A stretch of DNA of 64,000 nucleotides, taken from Paenibacillus sp. 1781tsa1. Its GTDB lineage: Bacteria; Bacillota; Bacilli; Paenibacillales; Paenibacillaceae. The stretch's first letter is position 1. Every line of letters starts with the position of its first letter. This document shows positions 1 to 10,430 of this stretch, one piece after another. Made by a program: the position numbers and the translations under genes. Under the pieces are notes generated by a model. It saw only the letters and a list, made by a program, of their open reading frames with translations. It was not told the origin of the DNA and did no database searches. The stretch covers positions 2,418,001-2,482,000 of the forward strand of contig NZ_JAMYWY010000001.1 of assembly GCF_024159265.1 (NCBI RefSeq), read 5' to 3'.

Positions 1-2006
<2,006 letters not shown>

Positions 2007-2048
2007 GTAAAAGAATCGTACAGAATAAAGAATGTATTCTATAAAGAA

Positions 2049-2084
2049 CAGAGGTCTTCGCTCATCGGAGGCCTCTGTTTTGTT
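2049..2084 (+). terminator. Rho-independent terminator after the beta-galactosidase
   Basis: A 12-bp stem (CAGAGGTCTTCG with CGGAGGCCTCTG, two G-U pairs) has a 5-nt loop and is followed by TTTTGTT. It lies 43 bases after the stop codon. Confidence 0.85.
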
Positions 2085-2176
2085 ATGTCAACAAACAGCT
2101 TGAGAGGCATAGTATGAAACCGTTCTCTCTCCAACCTCGTAATGTACGAGACAGGAAACATAAGAGGGGGGTCAAG

Positions 2177-2482
2177 ATGAGTAGAAAAGCAAAGACAGGT
2201 ATATGGGTGACGGTGTTGGTCTCTCTGGGCATCATAGTTGGATGTTTCATATGGTATTTCAATACGGCTTCAGGTGAACGTGCACTCAAAACGATGAGGT
2301 CCAATAACTCGGGCGGCCTGGAGAGGGTTGTTAAAGTGTACAGCAATAACGGTGAATTGATTCAGACCTATGATGGCAAAATCGACGTGGAAGATACGGA
2401 ATACGGCAATAAAGTATTATTCGATCTTAATGGGAAGCGTGTTGTGATCTACAATGCAACGATTGTAGTAGAAGAGAAGTAA
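2177..2482 (+). CDS. Small putative lipoprotein or membrane-anchored protein, 101 aa
   Basis: The function is not known. The N-terminus has basic residues, then a hydrophobic stretch ending in IVGC (Cys23), which fits a lipobox, so the protein may be a lipoprotein; a plain membrane anchor is the alternative. The soluble part is a short beta-rich domain containing GGLERVVKVYSNNGE and LFDLNGKRVVIYN. This resembles small Firmicute proteins that I recall as DUF5052, a memory-based and unverified link. The ATG at 2177 follows a strong AGGGGGG ribosome site. An in-frame ATG at 2114 would add 21 residues and destroy the signal-like N-terminus, so it was not chosen. Confidence 0.7.
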   Translation: MSRKAKTGIWVTVLVSLGIIVGCFIWYFNTASGERALKTMRSNNSGGLERVVKVYSNNGELIQTYDGKIDVEDTEYGNKVLFDLNGKRVVIYNATIVVEEK

Positions 2483-2587
2483 ACCTGCATTGGCCAATCT
2501 CAAAGGGCACGGATTAGAAAACTGGAATGACACCATCTTTCTTATATGGTAAAATTAAGGTAATGACTTAGAGGTGTGGTGATTTTT

Positions 2588-2872
2588 ATGATGGATATGT
2601 ACCTGATAATTCTTGTTGCCATATTGGGCATGATCTTGTTCTATGGTTTAATCGCTTATTTCTTGGTTCGCTTTATTTCGAAAAAAGCTTTCAAGTTGAC
2701 GTTAACCAAATATGAAATGATGGAGATTATAACCTGGCTCGCCGTGCTGTTTATTACCTTCATGATGATTAAGACACGTTCAATGAATCTTCTCTTGCCG
2801 GTTGTTTTACTCCTCATTCCATTGATCAATTTACGACTTTCCAATCGAAAACATCGAGAGCTGAACTCGTAA
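2588..2872 (+). CDS. Small integral membrane protein, 94 aa, unknown
   Basis: Not recognised. Two hydrophobic segments (about residues 3-27 and 45-80) suggest a two- or three-pass membrane protein. Between them is a charged segment (FISKKAFKLTLTKYEMMEIITW), and the C-terminus is basic. A GAGGTG ribosome site at 2571-2576 favours the ATG at 2588 over a GTG at 2576 that overlaps the site itself. It stands alone and is followed by a terminator. Confidence 0.6.
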   Translation: MMDMYLIILVAILGMILFYGLIAYFLVRFISKKAFKLTLTKYEMMEIITWLAVLFITFMMIKTRSMNLLLPVVLLLIPLINLRLSNRKHRELNS

Positions 2873-2915
2873 GGTCTTGCAACGTTGGGGTAAGGCAAAA
2901 AAGGATGAACATCGG

Positions 2916-2955
2916 AAAGGTTGACGGAGTTTACATCACTAGTCAGCCTTTTTTG
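2916..2955 (+). terminator. Rho-independent terminator
   Basis: AAAGGTTGAC pairs with GTCAGCCTTT (10 bp, one G-U) across a 16-nt loop and is followed by a T run. It ends the small membrane protein gene. Confidence 0.75.
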
Positions 2956-3014
2956 TTGGATTAGGAATGCGGATTACAAATGTGAAATGGAAATGAGCGA
3001 AGGGGAGCTTAATC

Positions 3015-3449
3015 ATGATCTTGGGCAAATCAACGGACACGTCAGGGTTAACGCAAGTTGCCAATCTTTCGGATGAACTGCAGCCTGTTTTTGATAAAGC
3101 AGCAACCAAATATCAAGTCGTTGATATAGAACTCTTCTTTGTTTTCAGGTGCCTTCCTGAAGAATACGATAGGAAATCAACGGTTAGGCATGTGAAGAAG
3201 GATAATGTCATCTATTTTGATTTGGTGGTCAGCGAGGATCGTTATAAGACATTAAGTAAAAGCAAACAACGATATGTGTTAAGCCATGAGTTTTATGCTT
3301 TTTGGAGTGAAAAAATACAGAAGTACAAGATTGAACATCTAAACACAAATGAATTTATCGCAGATATGGAGATGTGGCTAAGGGAGATTGGATGGATGCA
3401 AACCGAAGAGCAAGCCGAAATAAGTGAATTTGAAGAAAAGTATAACTAA
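3015..3449 (+). CDS. Hypothetical protein, 144 aa
   Basis: I do not recognise a family. The product is soluble and charged, with no signal peptide or membrane segment, and helical in its C-terminal half. It contains the string KQRYVLSHEFYAFW and an acidic C-terminus (EEQAEISEFEEKY). A good ribosome site (AAGGGGAG, 2999-3006) precedes the ATG, and a terminator follows 26 bases after the stop, so it looks like an expressed single-gene unit. Its isolation between the GH2 gene and the conserved rsmD block suggests accessory gene content. Confidence 0.6.
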   Translation: MILGKSTDTSGLTQVANLSDELQPVFDKAATKYQVVDIELFFVFRCLPEEYDRKSTVRHVKKDNVIYFDLVVSEDRYKTLSKSKQRYVLSHEFYAFWSEKIQKYKIEHLNTNEFIADMEMWLREIGWMQTEEQAEISEFEEKYN

Positions 3450-3474
3450 CATATTAAATTAAAATAAAAACAAC

Positions 3475-3508
3475 AAAAAGAAGCCCTCTTTCGAGAGCTT
3501 CTTTTTCA
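3475..3508 (+). terminator. Rho-independent terminator
   Basis: AAAAAGAAGC pairs with GCTTCTTTTT around a short internal CTCTTTCGAGAG hairpin. The 3' T tract doubles as the stem end. Confidence 0.8.
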
Positions 3509-3749
3509 TGGGAGAGGAGAAACCGGACGAAGAGCTTATGGGGAAACGTAAGTCTTCTCCGCGGTTGTCTACGACACTTGTGATGTCGATAATTATAGAA
3601 TCGCCCGATTGTTTCCTTTTTATACATATGCGTCAACAATTCGGCAACAATTTTCCAATGGAATGAAGAACGCGCATTTTTCAAACCGAACCCGAATGTG
3701 GTACGATAGCCTTATCAATAAACTTACATAGAGAAAAGGTGACTCGTCA

Positions 3750-4358
3750 GTGAGAGTGGTATCTGGGAGTGCGAAAGGCAGGCCGCTGAAGGCTGTTCCT
3801 GGCACGGGTACGCGACCGACCACCGACAAGGTGAAGGAAGCGTTATTTAGCATGGTTGGTCCTTATTTTGAGGGCGGCACAGCATTGGATCTGTTTGCAG
3901 GCAGTGGGGGTCTCGGAATTGAGGCGCTGAGCCGCGGCATGGACAAGGCTGTTTTTGTTGATTTGGAATCAAAAAGTATTGAAGTGATCCGCATGAATCT
4001 GAAGGCGACCAAGCTGGAAGACCAGGCGGCTGTATACCGTAATGATGCAGGTCGTGCATTGAAGGCACTCGCCAAGCGAGGCACAACGTTTGATCTGGTA
4101 TTTCTCGACCCGCCATATCGCATGAAGAACGGGCACGAGTTGATGCTGACCATGCACGAACTGGAACTTCTGGAACCCGAAGCAACCATTGTGCTTGAAT
4201 ATGAATCCAAACATGATTACCCTGAGCAATTCGGCCCGTTTGAACAAACGCGCAAGGCTTTGTATGGGGAGACGGCAGTATCCATCTATTATTATGCGCC
4301 TGAAGCATTGGAGGATGGAGAATCCATTACACCGAAAGAGGAGGCTCCTCATGACTGA
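3750..4358 (+). CDS. rsmD: 16S rRNA (guanine966-N2)-methyltransferase RsmD
   Basis: SAM-dependent methylation of G966 (E. coli numbering) in 16S rRNA during 30S assembly. The N-terminus [12 protein letters not shown] is typical of the family. The SAM-binding loop is [17 protein letters not shown] (about residues 47-63), and the catalytic DPPY motif is in FLDPPYRM. At 202 residues it is slightly longer than usual because of an acidic C-terminal tail. The start is GTG at 3750 with AAAGGTGA eight bases upstream. It overlaps coaD by 8 bases, implying translational coupling; the rsmD-coaD pair is standard in Bacillota. Confidence 0.95.
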   Translation: MRVVSGSAKGRPLKAVPGTGTRPTTDKVKEALFSMVGPYFEGGTALDLFAGSGGLGIEALSRGMDKAVFVDLESKSIEVIRMNLKATKLEDQAAVYRNDAGRALKALAKRGTTFDLVFLDPPYRMKNGHELMLTMHELELLEPEATIVLEYESKHDYPEQFGPFEQTRKALYGETAVSIYYYAPEALEDGESITPKEEAPHD

Positions 4359-4866
4359 AATGATACACCGACAGGAACGGATCGCCGTATATCCTGGAAG
4401 TTTTGATCCCGTGACGATGGGGCATCTGGATATTATCGCCAGAGCGTCGAAGCAATTTGATCGCGTCATTGTGGCTGTGTTGAACAATATGAGCAAAAAT
4501 CCGCTGTTTACAGTGGAGGAACGCAAAGAACTGATCACGGAAGTAACCCGCCATCTACCCAATGTGGAGGTGGACAGTTTCCGCGATCTGACTGCCAATT
4601 ACGTCCGGCAAAAGGAAGCCCAGGTCATCGTTCGTGGTATACGCTCGGTAACTGATTTTGAATACGAGTTGCAATTGGCATCGACCAACAGCAAGTTAAA
4701 TCCGGATGCGGAAACGATATTTATGATGACAAATCCGAAGTATTCCTATTTAAGTTCCAGCATCGTCAAAGAAATCGCTCATTATCATGGAGATGTTACA
4801 GATCTTGTATCACCTGAGGTGGAAGCAGCGCTCCGTCAGAAAATCAGCGAGAAAACCGGCGGTTAA
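4351..4866 (+). CDS. coaD: Phosphopantetheine adenylyltransferase
   Basis: Transfers AMP from ATP to 4'-phosphopantetheine to give dephospho-CoA, the penultimate step of CoA synthesis. The 171 residues match the family length. The nucleotidyltransferase motif appears as [15 protein letters not shown], and the second ATP-binding motif as [11 protein letters not shown] near the C-terminus. The start is ATG 4351 after AAAGAGGAGG; the frame is open further upstream, but that part only overlaps rsmD. Its 3' end overlaps the convergent ylbJ by 23 bases, so no terminator fits between them. Confidence 0.96.
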   Translation: MTEMIHRQERIAVYPGSFDPVTMGHLDIIARASKQFDRVIVAVLNNMSKNPLFTVEERKELITEVTRHLPNVEVDSFRDLTANYVRQKEAQVIVRGIRSVTDFEYELQLASTNSKLNPDAETIFMMTNPKYSYLSSSIVKEIAHYHGDVTDLVSPEVEAALRQKISEKTGG

Positions 4867-6181
4867 ACCAGAAGGTAAGACCTGATAGACTAATCATAAC
4901 TGCAAGAAGTAACGCAAGACCCATGCATGCAGCAGGGAAGACGCTCCAAATGGTGTTGATCGTATATGTGTTACCTGGACTATGTATGAATAGCCAACCG
5001 AATGGTGTCGAGAGGTCCTGCTCTGCATTCGTCTGTAATGTGGTCCAGACCTCTGTGCTGTAACGGCTGAACGGCATCCATAGGAACAGACTGATGAAAA
5101 AGGCGATTAATCCATGAGTCAGACGAACTCCAGCAAAGTACAGCATCGATTTGCTGCTTGGACCAGTGGTTTTCAGGACGGCAGAGACTTGCAGATGGGA
5201 ACATAAACCACCCCATCCCAGTATGGCTGCAAGTAGAGACATGAGCAGCGCGGGTGTAAGTGAAGTCTGACTCAAATGGTAGGTACCCAGGTGAAGCTCA
5301 AAGAAGGCTGGCCACAGTGCAGCAGTGGACCCGGGAGTCAGATACAGGGAGACCAATCGGATAAACACGGCAAAACCGATCATGTATCCTCCAGTCATCA
5401 TCAAGGTCTGCACAGCTTGGGATACGGTGTCACCGAGCAGTTTGCCAAACCCTCTTCCATCACGACTATGGGCTTCCCTCGCTGCAATCATCATATCAGA
5501 CCATATACTGCGTCGTTTGTATGTAGAGTGGTGGGGTGCAGATGAGCGACTTATGGAACTTGCAGGATTTGCAGGCTGAGAATCAACAGAGCTGTTATCT
5601 GCTTGCACAGCTGTCAAGCCAACCCGGTTATTCTGGTTACCCGTTGCAGGCAGGAGACGCGTGGCAAGAATGGCAGCGATCCAGCCGCTGATCCAGTGGA
5701 CCACGAGTAGAAAATATCCGGCCGCTGGCTGATGAAGAAAAGCAGCACCAACGACCAGTATGATCATCATTGGATTGGCAAAATGAGACGCCGCCGCAAG
5801 GACAACCGCCTGCTTGGCGGTAATTTGTCTATCCTGAAATAAACGGGACACCGCATCTGCTCCTGCGGGGAATCCGCCGCACATGCCAACGGCAATCGCC
5901 AAACCTGCGTTGCCTGGAAGTCTGAACCATCGTTGCATTAACGGTCCGAGCAAGGCGCCGATTGCATGGGTGAAGCCAAACGCAGTGAGCATTTGGGATA
6001 ACATGAGGAATGGGAGCATGGCAGGGAAAATGATTTTCCACCATATATCCAGACCTTGAATAGAGGCATCAAACGCTTCTTTGGGGGAGGCAACTACCGC
6101 AATGACCAACATTAAAGCGCCGGTACTTAGGATTATCGTTCGTAATGGGCCAGAATCTCTAACCTCGCTCTGTAATGTCAT
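4844..6181 (-). CDS. ylbJ: Sporulation integral membrane protein YlbJ
   Basis: A polytopic membrane protein of the nucleoside-transporter/Gate fold. In B. subtilis ylbJ is a SigE-controlled gene needed for normal spore formation. The 445 residues contain about eight hydrophobic segments, with the family strings [24 protein letters not shown] and the second-half [16 protein letters not shown] Ser/Asn-rich cytoplasmic loop (about residues 190-235) separates the two halves. The ATG follows GAGGTGAAACG. It is divergent from ylbL across a hairpin-rich spacer and convergent with coaD. This is direct evidence for a spore-forming host. No sporulation promoter was identified with confidence. Confidence 0.9.
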   Translation of the reverse strand: MTLQSEVRDSGPLRTIILSTGALMLVIAVVASPKEAFDASIQGLDIWWKIIFPAMLPFLMLSQMLTAFGFTHAIGALLGPLMQRWFRLPGNAGLAIAVGMCGGFPAGADAVSRLFQDRQITAKQAVVLAAASHFANPMMIILVVGAAFLHQPAAGYFLLVVHWISGWIAAILATRLLPATGNQNNRVGLTAVQADNSSVDSQPANPASSISRSSAPHHSTYKRRSIWSDMMIAAREAHSRDGRGFGKLLGDTVSQAVQTLMMTGGYMIGFAVFIRLVSLYLTPGSTAALWPAFFELHLGTYHLSQTSLTPALLMSLLAAILGWGGLCSHLQVSAVLKTTGPSSKSMLYFAGVRLTHGLIAFFISLFLWMPFSRYSTEVWTTLQTNAEQDLSTPFGWLFIHSPGNTYTINTIWSVFPAACMGLALLLAVMISLSGLTFWFNRRFSR

Positions 6182-6495
6182 CGTTTCACCTCATATCAGA
6201 TAACGCCGATTCGGCATCTGAATCGTTATGGACGGCCGAATGACGCCCGAAGGGCGGTTCGGCCTTGACCGGACAGGCTATTGTATACAGCGGCCTATCC
6301 GGCCTGTACCATTGTATGCACAGGGACCAGAGTGTTAGACTTGAAAAAAATGATGAAATAAGATGAGCTGAATATCTGCATTACACAGAGCGAGTATCTA
6401 ACCGGAGAATGACAGTATTCACAAGGTGGAATTACGATCGCTGATGAGTGTAGAATTCGGCTTGTATAGAGATACAAAGAACGGAGGCTCATGCG
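6182..6495. other. Divergent ylbJ/ylbL spacer with three tandem hairpins
   Basis: This 314-base spacer contains no convincing gene. Positions 6197-6302 carry three successive GC-rich inverted repeats: CAGAT/ATCTG with GCCGA/TCGGC at 6197-6220, GGCCGAA/TTCGGCC with GCCC/GGGC at 6234-6264, and CCGGACAGGC/GCCTATCCGG at 6269-6302. None is followed by a T tract in either direction. The rest is AT-rich and holds the ylbL ribosome site (GGAGG). Confidence 0.6.
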
Positions 6496-7536
6496 ATGAA
6501 TCGGATTCGGAAATCTGGCGGATTCAGAGCTTCGATCTTTGTGATCGTGGTGGCTCTGGTCGTCTATGTTGCTGTGTACATGCCAACGCCGTATATCATA
6601 TATATGCCTGGCAGTGCAGATGAAGTAAAACCAATGGTAACCGTCAAGGGTGGGGACCAGGAAGAACGCGGTGTGTTCATGATGACGACCGTGTCGGCAA
6701 CATATGCCAATGTGTTTTTGCTAGGAACCTCTCTGTTCAATCAAAATGCTCAAGTGGATAAAAAGGAAGACCGACTGCGCGGCAAAAGCGAAGCGGAATA
6801 CTCTGCCGAACAGGTGTGGTTCATGAGTGACTCGCAATCCTCCGCAATGGAGGCTGCATATGAACAGGCTGGTGTGGCTTACTCTATTGTACCTGAACAT
6901 ATCTTTGTATTTGGACTGTCCGAAGATCCAAAACCCGATGGAGACATTGCTCCAGGCGATATTATTCTTGGAGTGAACGGGACAGCTACGCCGGATAATA
7001 CGGTGCTTTCTGCCCAGTTAAAAGATAAAAAGGTTGGAGATACCGTCGAAATGCAACTGGAACGTGGCGGAGAGACCATTAGCCGGGACGTGAAACTGAT
7101 TCAGGTAAAAGACAATAAAACGGGAGAAACCCGCCCGGGACTCGGGGTAATGATTGGTGCGGTTCAGAAGGTGAAAGCTGAAGATCCGGACAAACAGATT
7201 TCCTTCACAGATACTCAGGTTGGTGGTCCGTCTGCCGGCTTGATGTTTACGTTGGAGATCTATAACCAGTTAACACCTGGAGATCTGACCAAGGGGCATC
7301 GAATTGCGGGTACAGGTACCATTACTAAGGACGGTGTGGTCGGTGCCATTGGTGGCGTAGTGCACAAGATTGTAGCCGCTGACCGGAAAGAAGCGGAGAT
7401 CTTCTTTGTGCCGAAGGATAACTATAAGGAAGCAGCAGCCAAGGCTAAACAGATTGGCACCAAAATGAAACTTGTGCCTGTGAGCAAGGTGGATGATGCG
7501 CTGGCTTATCTGAAAACCTTATCCGTGAAATCATAG
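6496..7536 (+). CDS. ylbL: Membrane-anchored PDZ-Lon serine protease (YlbL/SepM type)
   Basis: A site-specific protease of the S16 (Lon-like) class facing the outside of the membrane; the family includes streptococcal SepM and B. subtilis YlbL. In order: one N-terminal transmembrane helix (about 13-31), a PDZ domain (about 130-205, with SEDPKPDGDIAPGDIILGVNG), and a Lon proteolytic domain (about 235-346). The Ser-Lys dyad is Ser246 in VGGPSAGLM and Lys291 in GGVVHKIVAA. At 346 residues it is full length. The ATG follows GGAGG. ylbK, which separates ylbJ and ylbL in B. subtilis, is absent here. Confidence 0.93.
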   Translation: MNRIRKSGGFRASIFVIVVALVVYVAVYMPTPYIIYMPGSADEVKPMVTVKGGDQEERGVFMMTTVSATYANVFLLGTSLFNQNAQVDKKEDRLRGKSEAEYSAEQVWFMSDSQSSAMEAAYEQAGVAYSIVPEHIFVFGLSEDPKPDGDIAPGDIILGVNGTATPDNTVLSAQLKDKKVGDTVEMQLERGGETISRDVKLIQVKDNKTGETRPGLGVMIGAVQKVKAEDPDKQISFTDTQVGGPSAGLMFTLEIYNQLTPGDLTKGHRIAGTGTITKDGVVGAIGGVVHKIVAADRKEAEIFFVPKDNYKEAAAKAKQIGTKMKLVPVSKVDDALAYLKTLSVKS

Positions 7537-7678
7537 GATTCCAATGGGGCGGGAAGAGATTAAGTTGTGTTGAAACTGATGAATGAGTACGGATGATATC
7601 GAAAAAAATGGATTGCAGCAAATGAAGTGTGATCAGGAGAAATGAGAGTGTCAGCAGATTCAAAGGGTTAAATGAGGG

Positions 7679-7728
7679 AATCCCCTTGTTGCGATGTGCC
7701 TGAGCGGCGCGCAGCAAGGGGATTTTTT
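7679..7728 (+). terminator. Rho-independent terminator of ylbL
   Basis: A 15-bp stem (AATCCCCTTGTTGCG with CGCAGCAAGGGGATT, one G-U) is followed by TTTTTT. It lies in the convergent space between ylbL and ylbM. The T tract is only on the + side, so it mainly serves ylbL. Confidence 0.85.
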
Positions 7729-7764
7729 GCTTATCAAAACAGAATACGTATGGTCAGAAGTCGA

Positions 7765-8997
7765 TTACACTCTCACAGGTGACTCATAGTAGTCACTGAA
7801 CATCCTGCGTGTGTCCCTATGCTCGCAAGCGATCCCATACGCAACCTGGGCTTGGATATCCAGTTCCAGTTGATTGTGCGTGAACGTTGAAGGTTTCAGC
7901 ACAACGGGCAACGATGCAGTCTTCTTCATTTGTTTAAGCAGGTTCTGCCCTTGAGTATTGAATCCGAGGACTCGGAGATATCCGGGGCCGGCAGCCAATT
8001 GCTCTGGTGAACACTCGGCTTTGGTGTGATTCAGGAGCAGGTGGGCGAGCATACGCTGGAGCTTTGTGCGTGTGTATCGTTTGGTCTTCAGTGCATTCAG
8101 GAGTGCTTCGACTGAAGGCTCCGGGAGCTGAGCAAGTGTACGGCTCAGCCGATGTTCCAAGCCTTCCGTGACTTCGGCGATGCGTTCCAGCTCGGTGGCA
8201 CGGCGTGTGGCCGCGAGGTGAAACAGCGGCTGTGCAAAGCGCTCCCAGTGCATAGGAGCGCGGTTTTCCTGCCATTCGCGATGCAGAATGGCAAGAGTGG
8301 CCGCCGGCACGTATGGTACGGCGGCGCTGGGCCCGTCCGCCATCAGCAGGCGGCGGACGGCTGTGGCACTGGCGATCGCCCCCGGCCCGGGCGTCGCCTC
8401 ATGATACGCGGCACCGGTACGCGCCGCCGTAAAGGGCTGGATCGCGCTGCCAAGTCGTTGCAGCGCGATCAGGTAGTGCAGCCCAAGCGAATTGTTGGGC
8501 TGCTCCAGCAGTGCAGCGGCGTCGTGAACATCGACGCCGCCGGGCGCCAGTGCCGCCGCCGCGCCTGCGTACGCGGCGGGGTAGCTGGCGCCTTCCCGCA
8601 GGCGGCGCGCGATGTCCTCGCGCATCCCTGCGGGCTCCACAGCCAGCACGCGCGCAATGCGCTGCAGGCTGTCCAGGTCGCCGGACTCGCTGCCAAAGCA
8701 GAGCGAGTCCACAATGCCGGTGCGGTCCAGCAAGGACACCGCACCGAAGGCAAACCACTCCGCCGGTTGCACAGCATAAGCCACCGGCAGTTCAAGCACG
8801 AGATCCGCACCTGCGTGCAGCGCCATCTCGGTGCGAGCCCTTTTACCCACGATGGCGGGTTCGCCACGCTGGAGAAAAGGGCCGCTCATGACCGCAACAA
8901 CGGCGTCTGCGCCGCTTAGCCGCCGAGCTTCCTGCAAATGATAGACATGCCCATTGTGCAAGGGGTTATATTCAACAATGACGCCTACGGCTCTCAT
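7765..8997 (-). CDS. tmcAL: tRNA(Met) cytidine acetate ligase (YlbM family)
   Basis: Forms N4-acetylcytidine at the wobble position of elongator tRNA(Met) using acetate and ATP; this function is known for the B. subtilis homologue YlbM/TmcAL. The N-terminal HIGH-type nucleotidyltransferase motif is VGVIVEYNPLHNGHVYHL. Full length at about 410 aa. The start at 8997 was preferred because AAAGGAG sits 11 bases upstream; the frame is open to 9024, but that extension runs through the ribosome site. The middle of the gene (about 8290-8810) is conspicuously GC-rich and Ala-rich compared with its ends, though the frame is intact. Confidence 0.92.
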   Translation of the reverse strand: MRAVGVIVEYNPLHNGHVYHLQEARRLSGADAVVAVMSGPFLQRGEPAIVGKRARTEMALHAGADLVLELPVAYAVQPAEWFAFGAVSLLDRTGIVDSLCFGSESGDLDSLQRIARVLAVEPAGMREDIARRLREGASYPAAYAGAAAALAPGGVDVHDAAALLEQPNNSLGLHYLIALQRLGSAIQPFTAARTGAAYHEATPGPGAIASATAVRRLLMADGPSAAVPYVPAATLAILHREWQENRAPMHWERFAQPLFHLAATRRATELERIAEVTEGLEHRLSRTLAQLPEPSVEALLNALKTKRYTRTKLQRMLAHLLLNHTKAECSPEQLAAGPGYLRVLGFNTQGQNLLKQMKKTASLPVVLKPSTFTHNQLELDIQAQVAYGIACEHRDTRRMFSDYYESPVRV

Positions 8998-9100
8998 GAT
9001 TAGACGTACTCCTTTCAATTGCATAACCGAGTATGTATAACATCCATTCCATCATAGGGGATGTCATGTATTAGATCAAATCATGCACCCATTCAGACAA

Positions 9101-9140
9101 GAAAAGCACAAATCCGACATCAACGGATGTCAGACTGTGC
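9101..9140 (-). terminator. Terminator-like hairpin after the flavohemoglobin relic
   Basis: On the - strand, GCACA/TGTGC encloses GACATC/GATGTC with a 4-nt loop and is followed by TTTTC. It sits 26-65 bases beyond the relic's stop. Confidence 0.5.
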
Positions 9141-9165
9141 CTGCAAATTTATTGTATATTACACA

Positions 9166-9967
9166 TTACACTGAACGCATGAACGAAACGGGTCCGCACA
9201 GATAATAGGTGGCATCCAGTTCATCAATCACTTGGCGAAGCCAGACTGCATCCATATAACCTTCCTTATGAAAAAACTCATTTTCACGATCAGAAGCAGA
9301 AGGTTGAGTGTAACAATAATAAGCGTTAACGCCCTGATAACGTTCGGCCAGACTGTTCACATGATCACGGAACGCGTGAGATTGACCATTCGGACTTGCA
9401 TGCAAAAATGTGATTTTGCGGTTTTTGTCCAAGTGAACCAGTGTATTTAACATGCTGATCATGGGGGTTAGACCGATACCACCACTCAAGAGAACAACAG
9501 GACTTTTATCGTCGCTATCCAGCGTGAATTCGCCAGCAGGAGCGGATAGTTCCATTTGACTACCTTCTTCAATGTGATCGTGGAGATACGTGGATATGAC
9601 TCCATCAGGACGTCTTAATCCACCCAGCTCACGTTTAACGGAAATGCGATAGCAGGGTTTACCCGGTATATCTGAAAGGCTATACTGACGAATCTGGGTA
9701 AATGACTGTGCCTCTGGTTTGATTTTGATACTGATGTATTGTCCCGGTTCATAACTGGCGACAGGCTGACCATCATCGGGGACGAGGTAAAAGGATGTGA
9801 TGACTTCACTTTCCTGCACTTTCTGGGCAACCTTGAAGGTACGAAATCCTTCCCAGCGGATGAGCGGTGAACATCGTTTGATAGAAATCACGTGTGATCG
9901 CTTCGCCGTGGACTTCAAGAACGGGGACTGTAGATTTAATGACTCTAATAGTGTGTTCACTTAACAT
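9166..9967 (-). pseudogene. hmp: Flavohemoglobin (nitric oxide dioxygenase) relic, internally deleted
   Basis: Intact Hmp (about 400 aa) is a globin joined to an FAD/NAD reductase. Here an ATG at 9967 (ribosome site GGAGGG) opens a frame reading MLSEHTIRVIKSTVPVLEVH and on to FYQTMFTAHP, the first 37 or so residues of the globin. The sequence then jumps near 9857 to WEGFRTFKV, the start of the reductase domain, in a different frame. About 100 codons of globin, with the haem-binding His, are missing. The reductase part keeps the FAD motif RQYSLS and the NAD motif LLSGGIGLTPM, but stops at YYLCGPVSFMRSV, about 25 residues short. A GTG at 9960 could express a 264-aa reductase-only protein, so residual function is possible but unlikely. 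Confidence 0.85.
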
Positions 9968-10046
9968 ACATTTTCCCTCCCGATATGATATGCGATAGTT
10001 GGATAATGAACCGGTTATGAAGCTGATTGTGCTTCGTTTTATAGCA

Positions 10047-10090
10047 AGTATAGGTAGGGGGCAAGAAGGTCTGTGTGATATAGATCACAC
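10047..10090 (-). promoter_or_regulatory. Fnr/Crp-type site with -10 element in front of the hmp relic
   Basis: TGTGATATAGATCACA at 10074-10089 (flanked by G and C, so palindromic over 10073-10090) is a perfect TGTGA-N6-TCACA box. On the - strand a TATACT hexamer lies at 10052-10047. A start 7 bases on (10040) puts the box centre at -41.5, the spacing of class II Fnr/Crp activation. This fits oxygen- or NO-responsive control of hmp, inferred from B. subtilis Fnr sites. Confidence 0.65.
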
Positions 10091-10124
10091 TAAACGTTAA
10101 CGAAATGCGACCGGTGTTTGCAAG

Positions 10125-10155
10125 AAACTACAACTAAAATGACGACTTGTAGTTT
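10125..10155. promoter_or_regulatory. Inverted repeat overlapping the -35 of the distal yceD promoter
   Basis: AAACTACAA (10125-10133) and TTGTAGTTT (10147-10155) are perfect 9-bp arms separated by 13 bases. The right arm covers the TTGTAG -35 hexamer, so this could be a repressor site. I do not recognise the regulator. Confidence 0.45.
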
Positions 10156-10176
10156 ATCTCGAAGTGAGTCTATAAT
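10147..10176 (+). promoter_or_regulatory. SigA-type promoter P1 upstream of yceD-rpmF
   Basis: TTGTAG (10147-10152), 18-base spacer, TATAAT (10171-10176). Confidence 0.5.
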
Positions 10177-10239
10177 AGACCAGATGGAGTAAACGGCTGT
10201 GTGGTCCATGTTTTTAAAAAGGGTGTAAAGTTAAAAGTG

Positions 10240-10269
10240 TTGACAAACGTCTTGAAAAATCGGTATAAT
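10240..10269 (+). promoter_or_regulatory. SigA-type promoter P2 upstream of yceD-rpmF
   Basis: Consensus TTGACA (10240-10245), 18-base spacer, consensus TATAAT (10264-10269). This is one of the strongest promoters in the window and is appropriate for a ribosomal protein operon. Confidence 0.75.
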
Positions 10270-10430
10270 GATTTTTGTTTGTTAAGTCAATTTCATAATA
10301 CTTTTAACGATGAAACGTCAGAATACATACAGTCAGGATTTATTGCTTTACAAAAGCAGGCTTGACCTGTATAACTGTCGTGATACGTTTGACATGAATT
10401 ATGAAATTGGTTTCGTTTGGAGTGATGGAA

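Larger units (their letters stand above)
9968..10430. other. Regulatory spacer between the hmp relic and yceD
   Basis: 463 bases without a gene. It holds, from left to right, the relic's Fnr-type promoter (about 10047-10090, - strand), a 9-bp inverted repeat at 10125-10155, and two tandem + strand promoters at 10147-10176 and 10240-10269, followed by a leader of about 155 bases before yceD. Confidence 0.7.

Noticed and set aside
9166..9960. Stand-alone ferredoxin/FAD reductase gene from GTG 9960
   Set aside because: The globin N-terminus in the overlapping frame just upstream and the missing C-terminus show a deleted flavohemoglobin instead.
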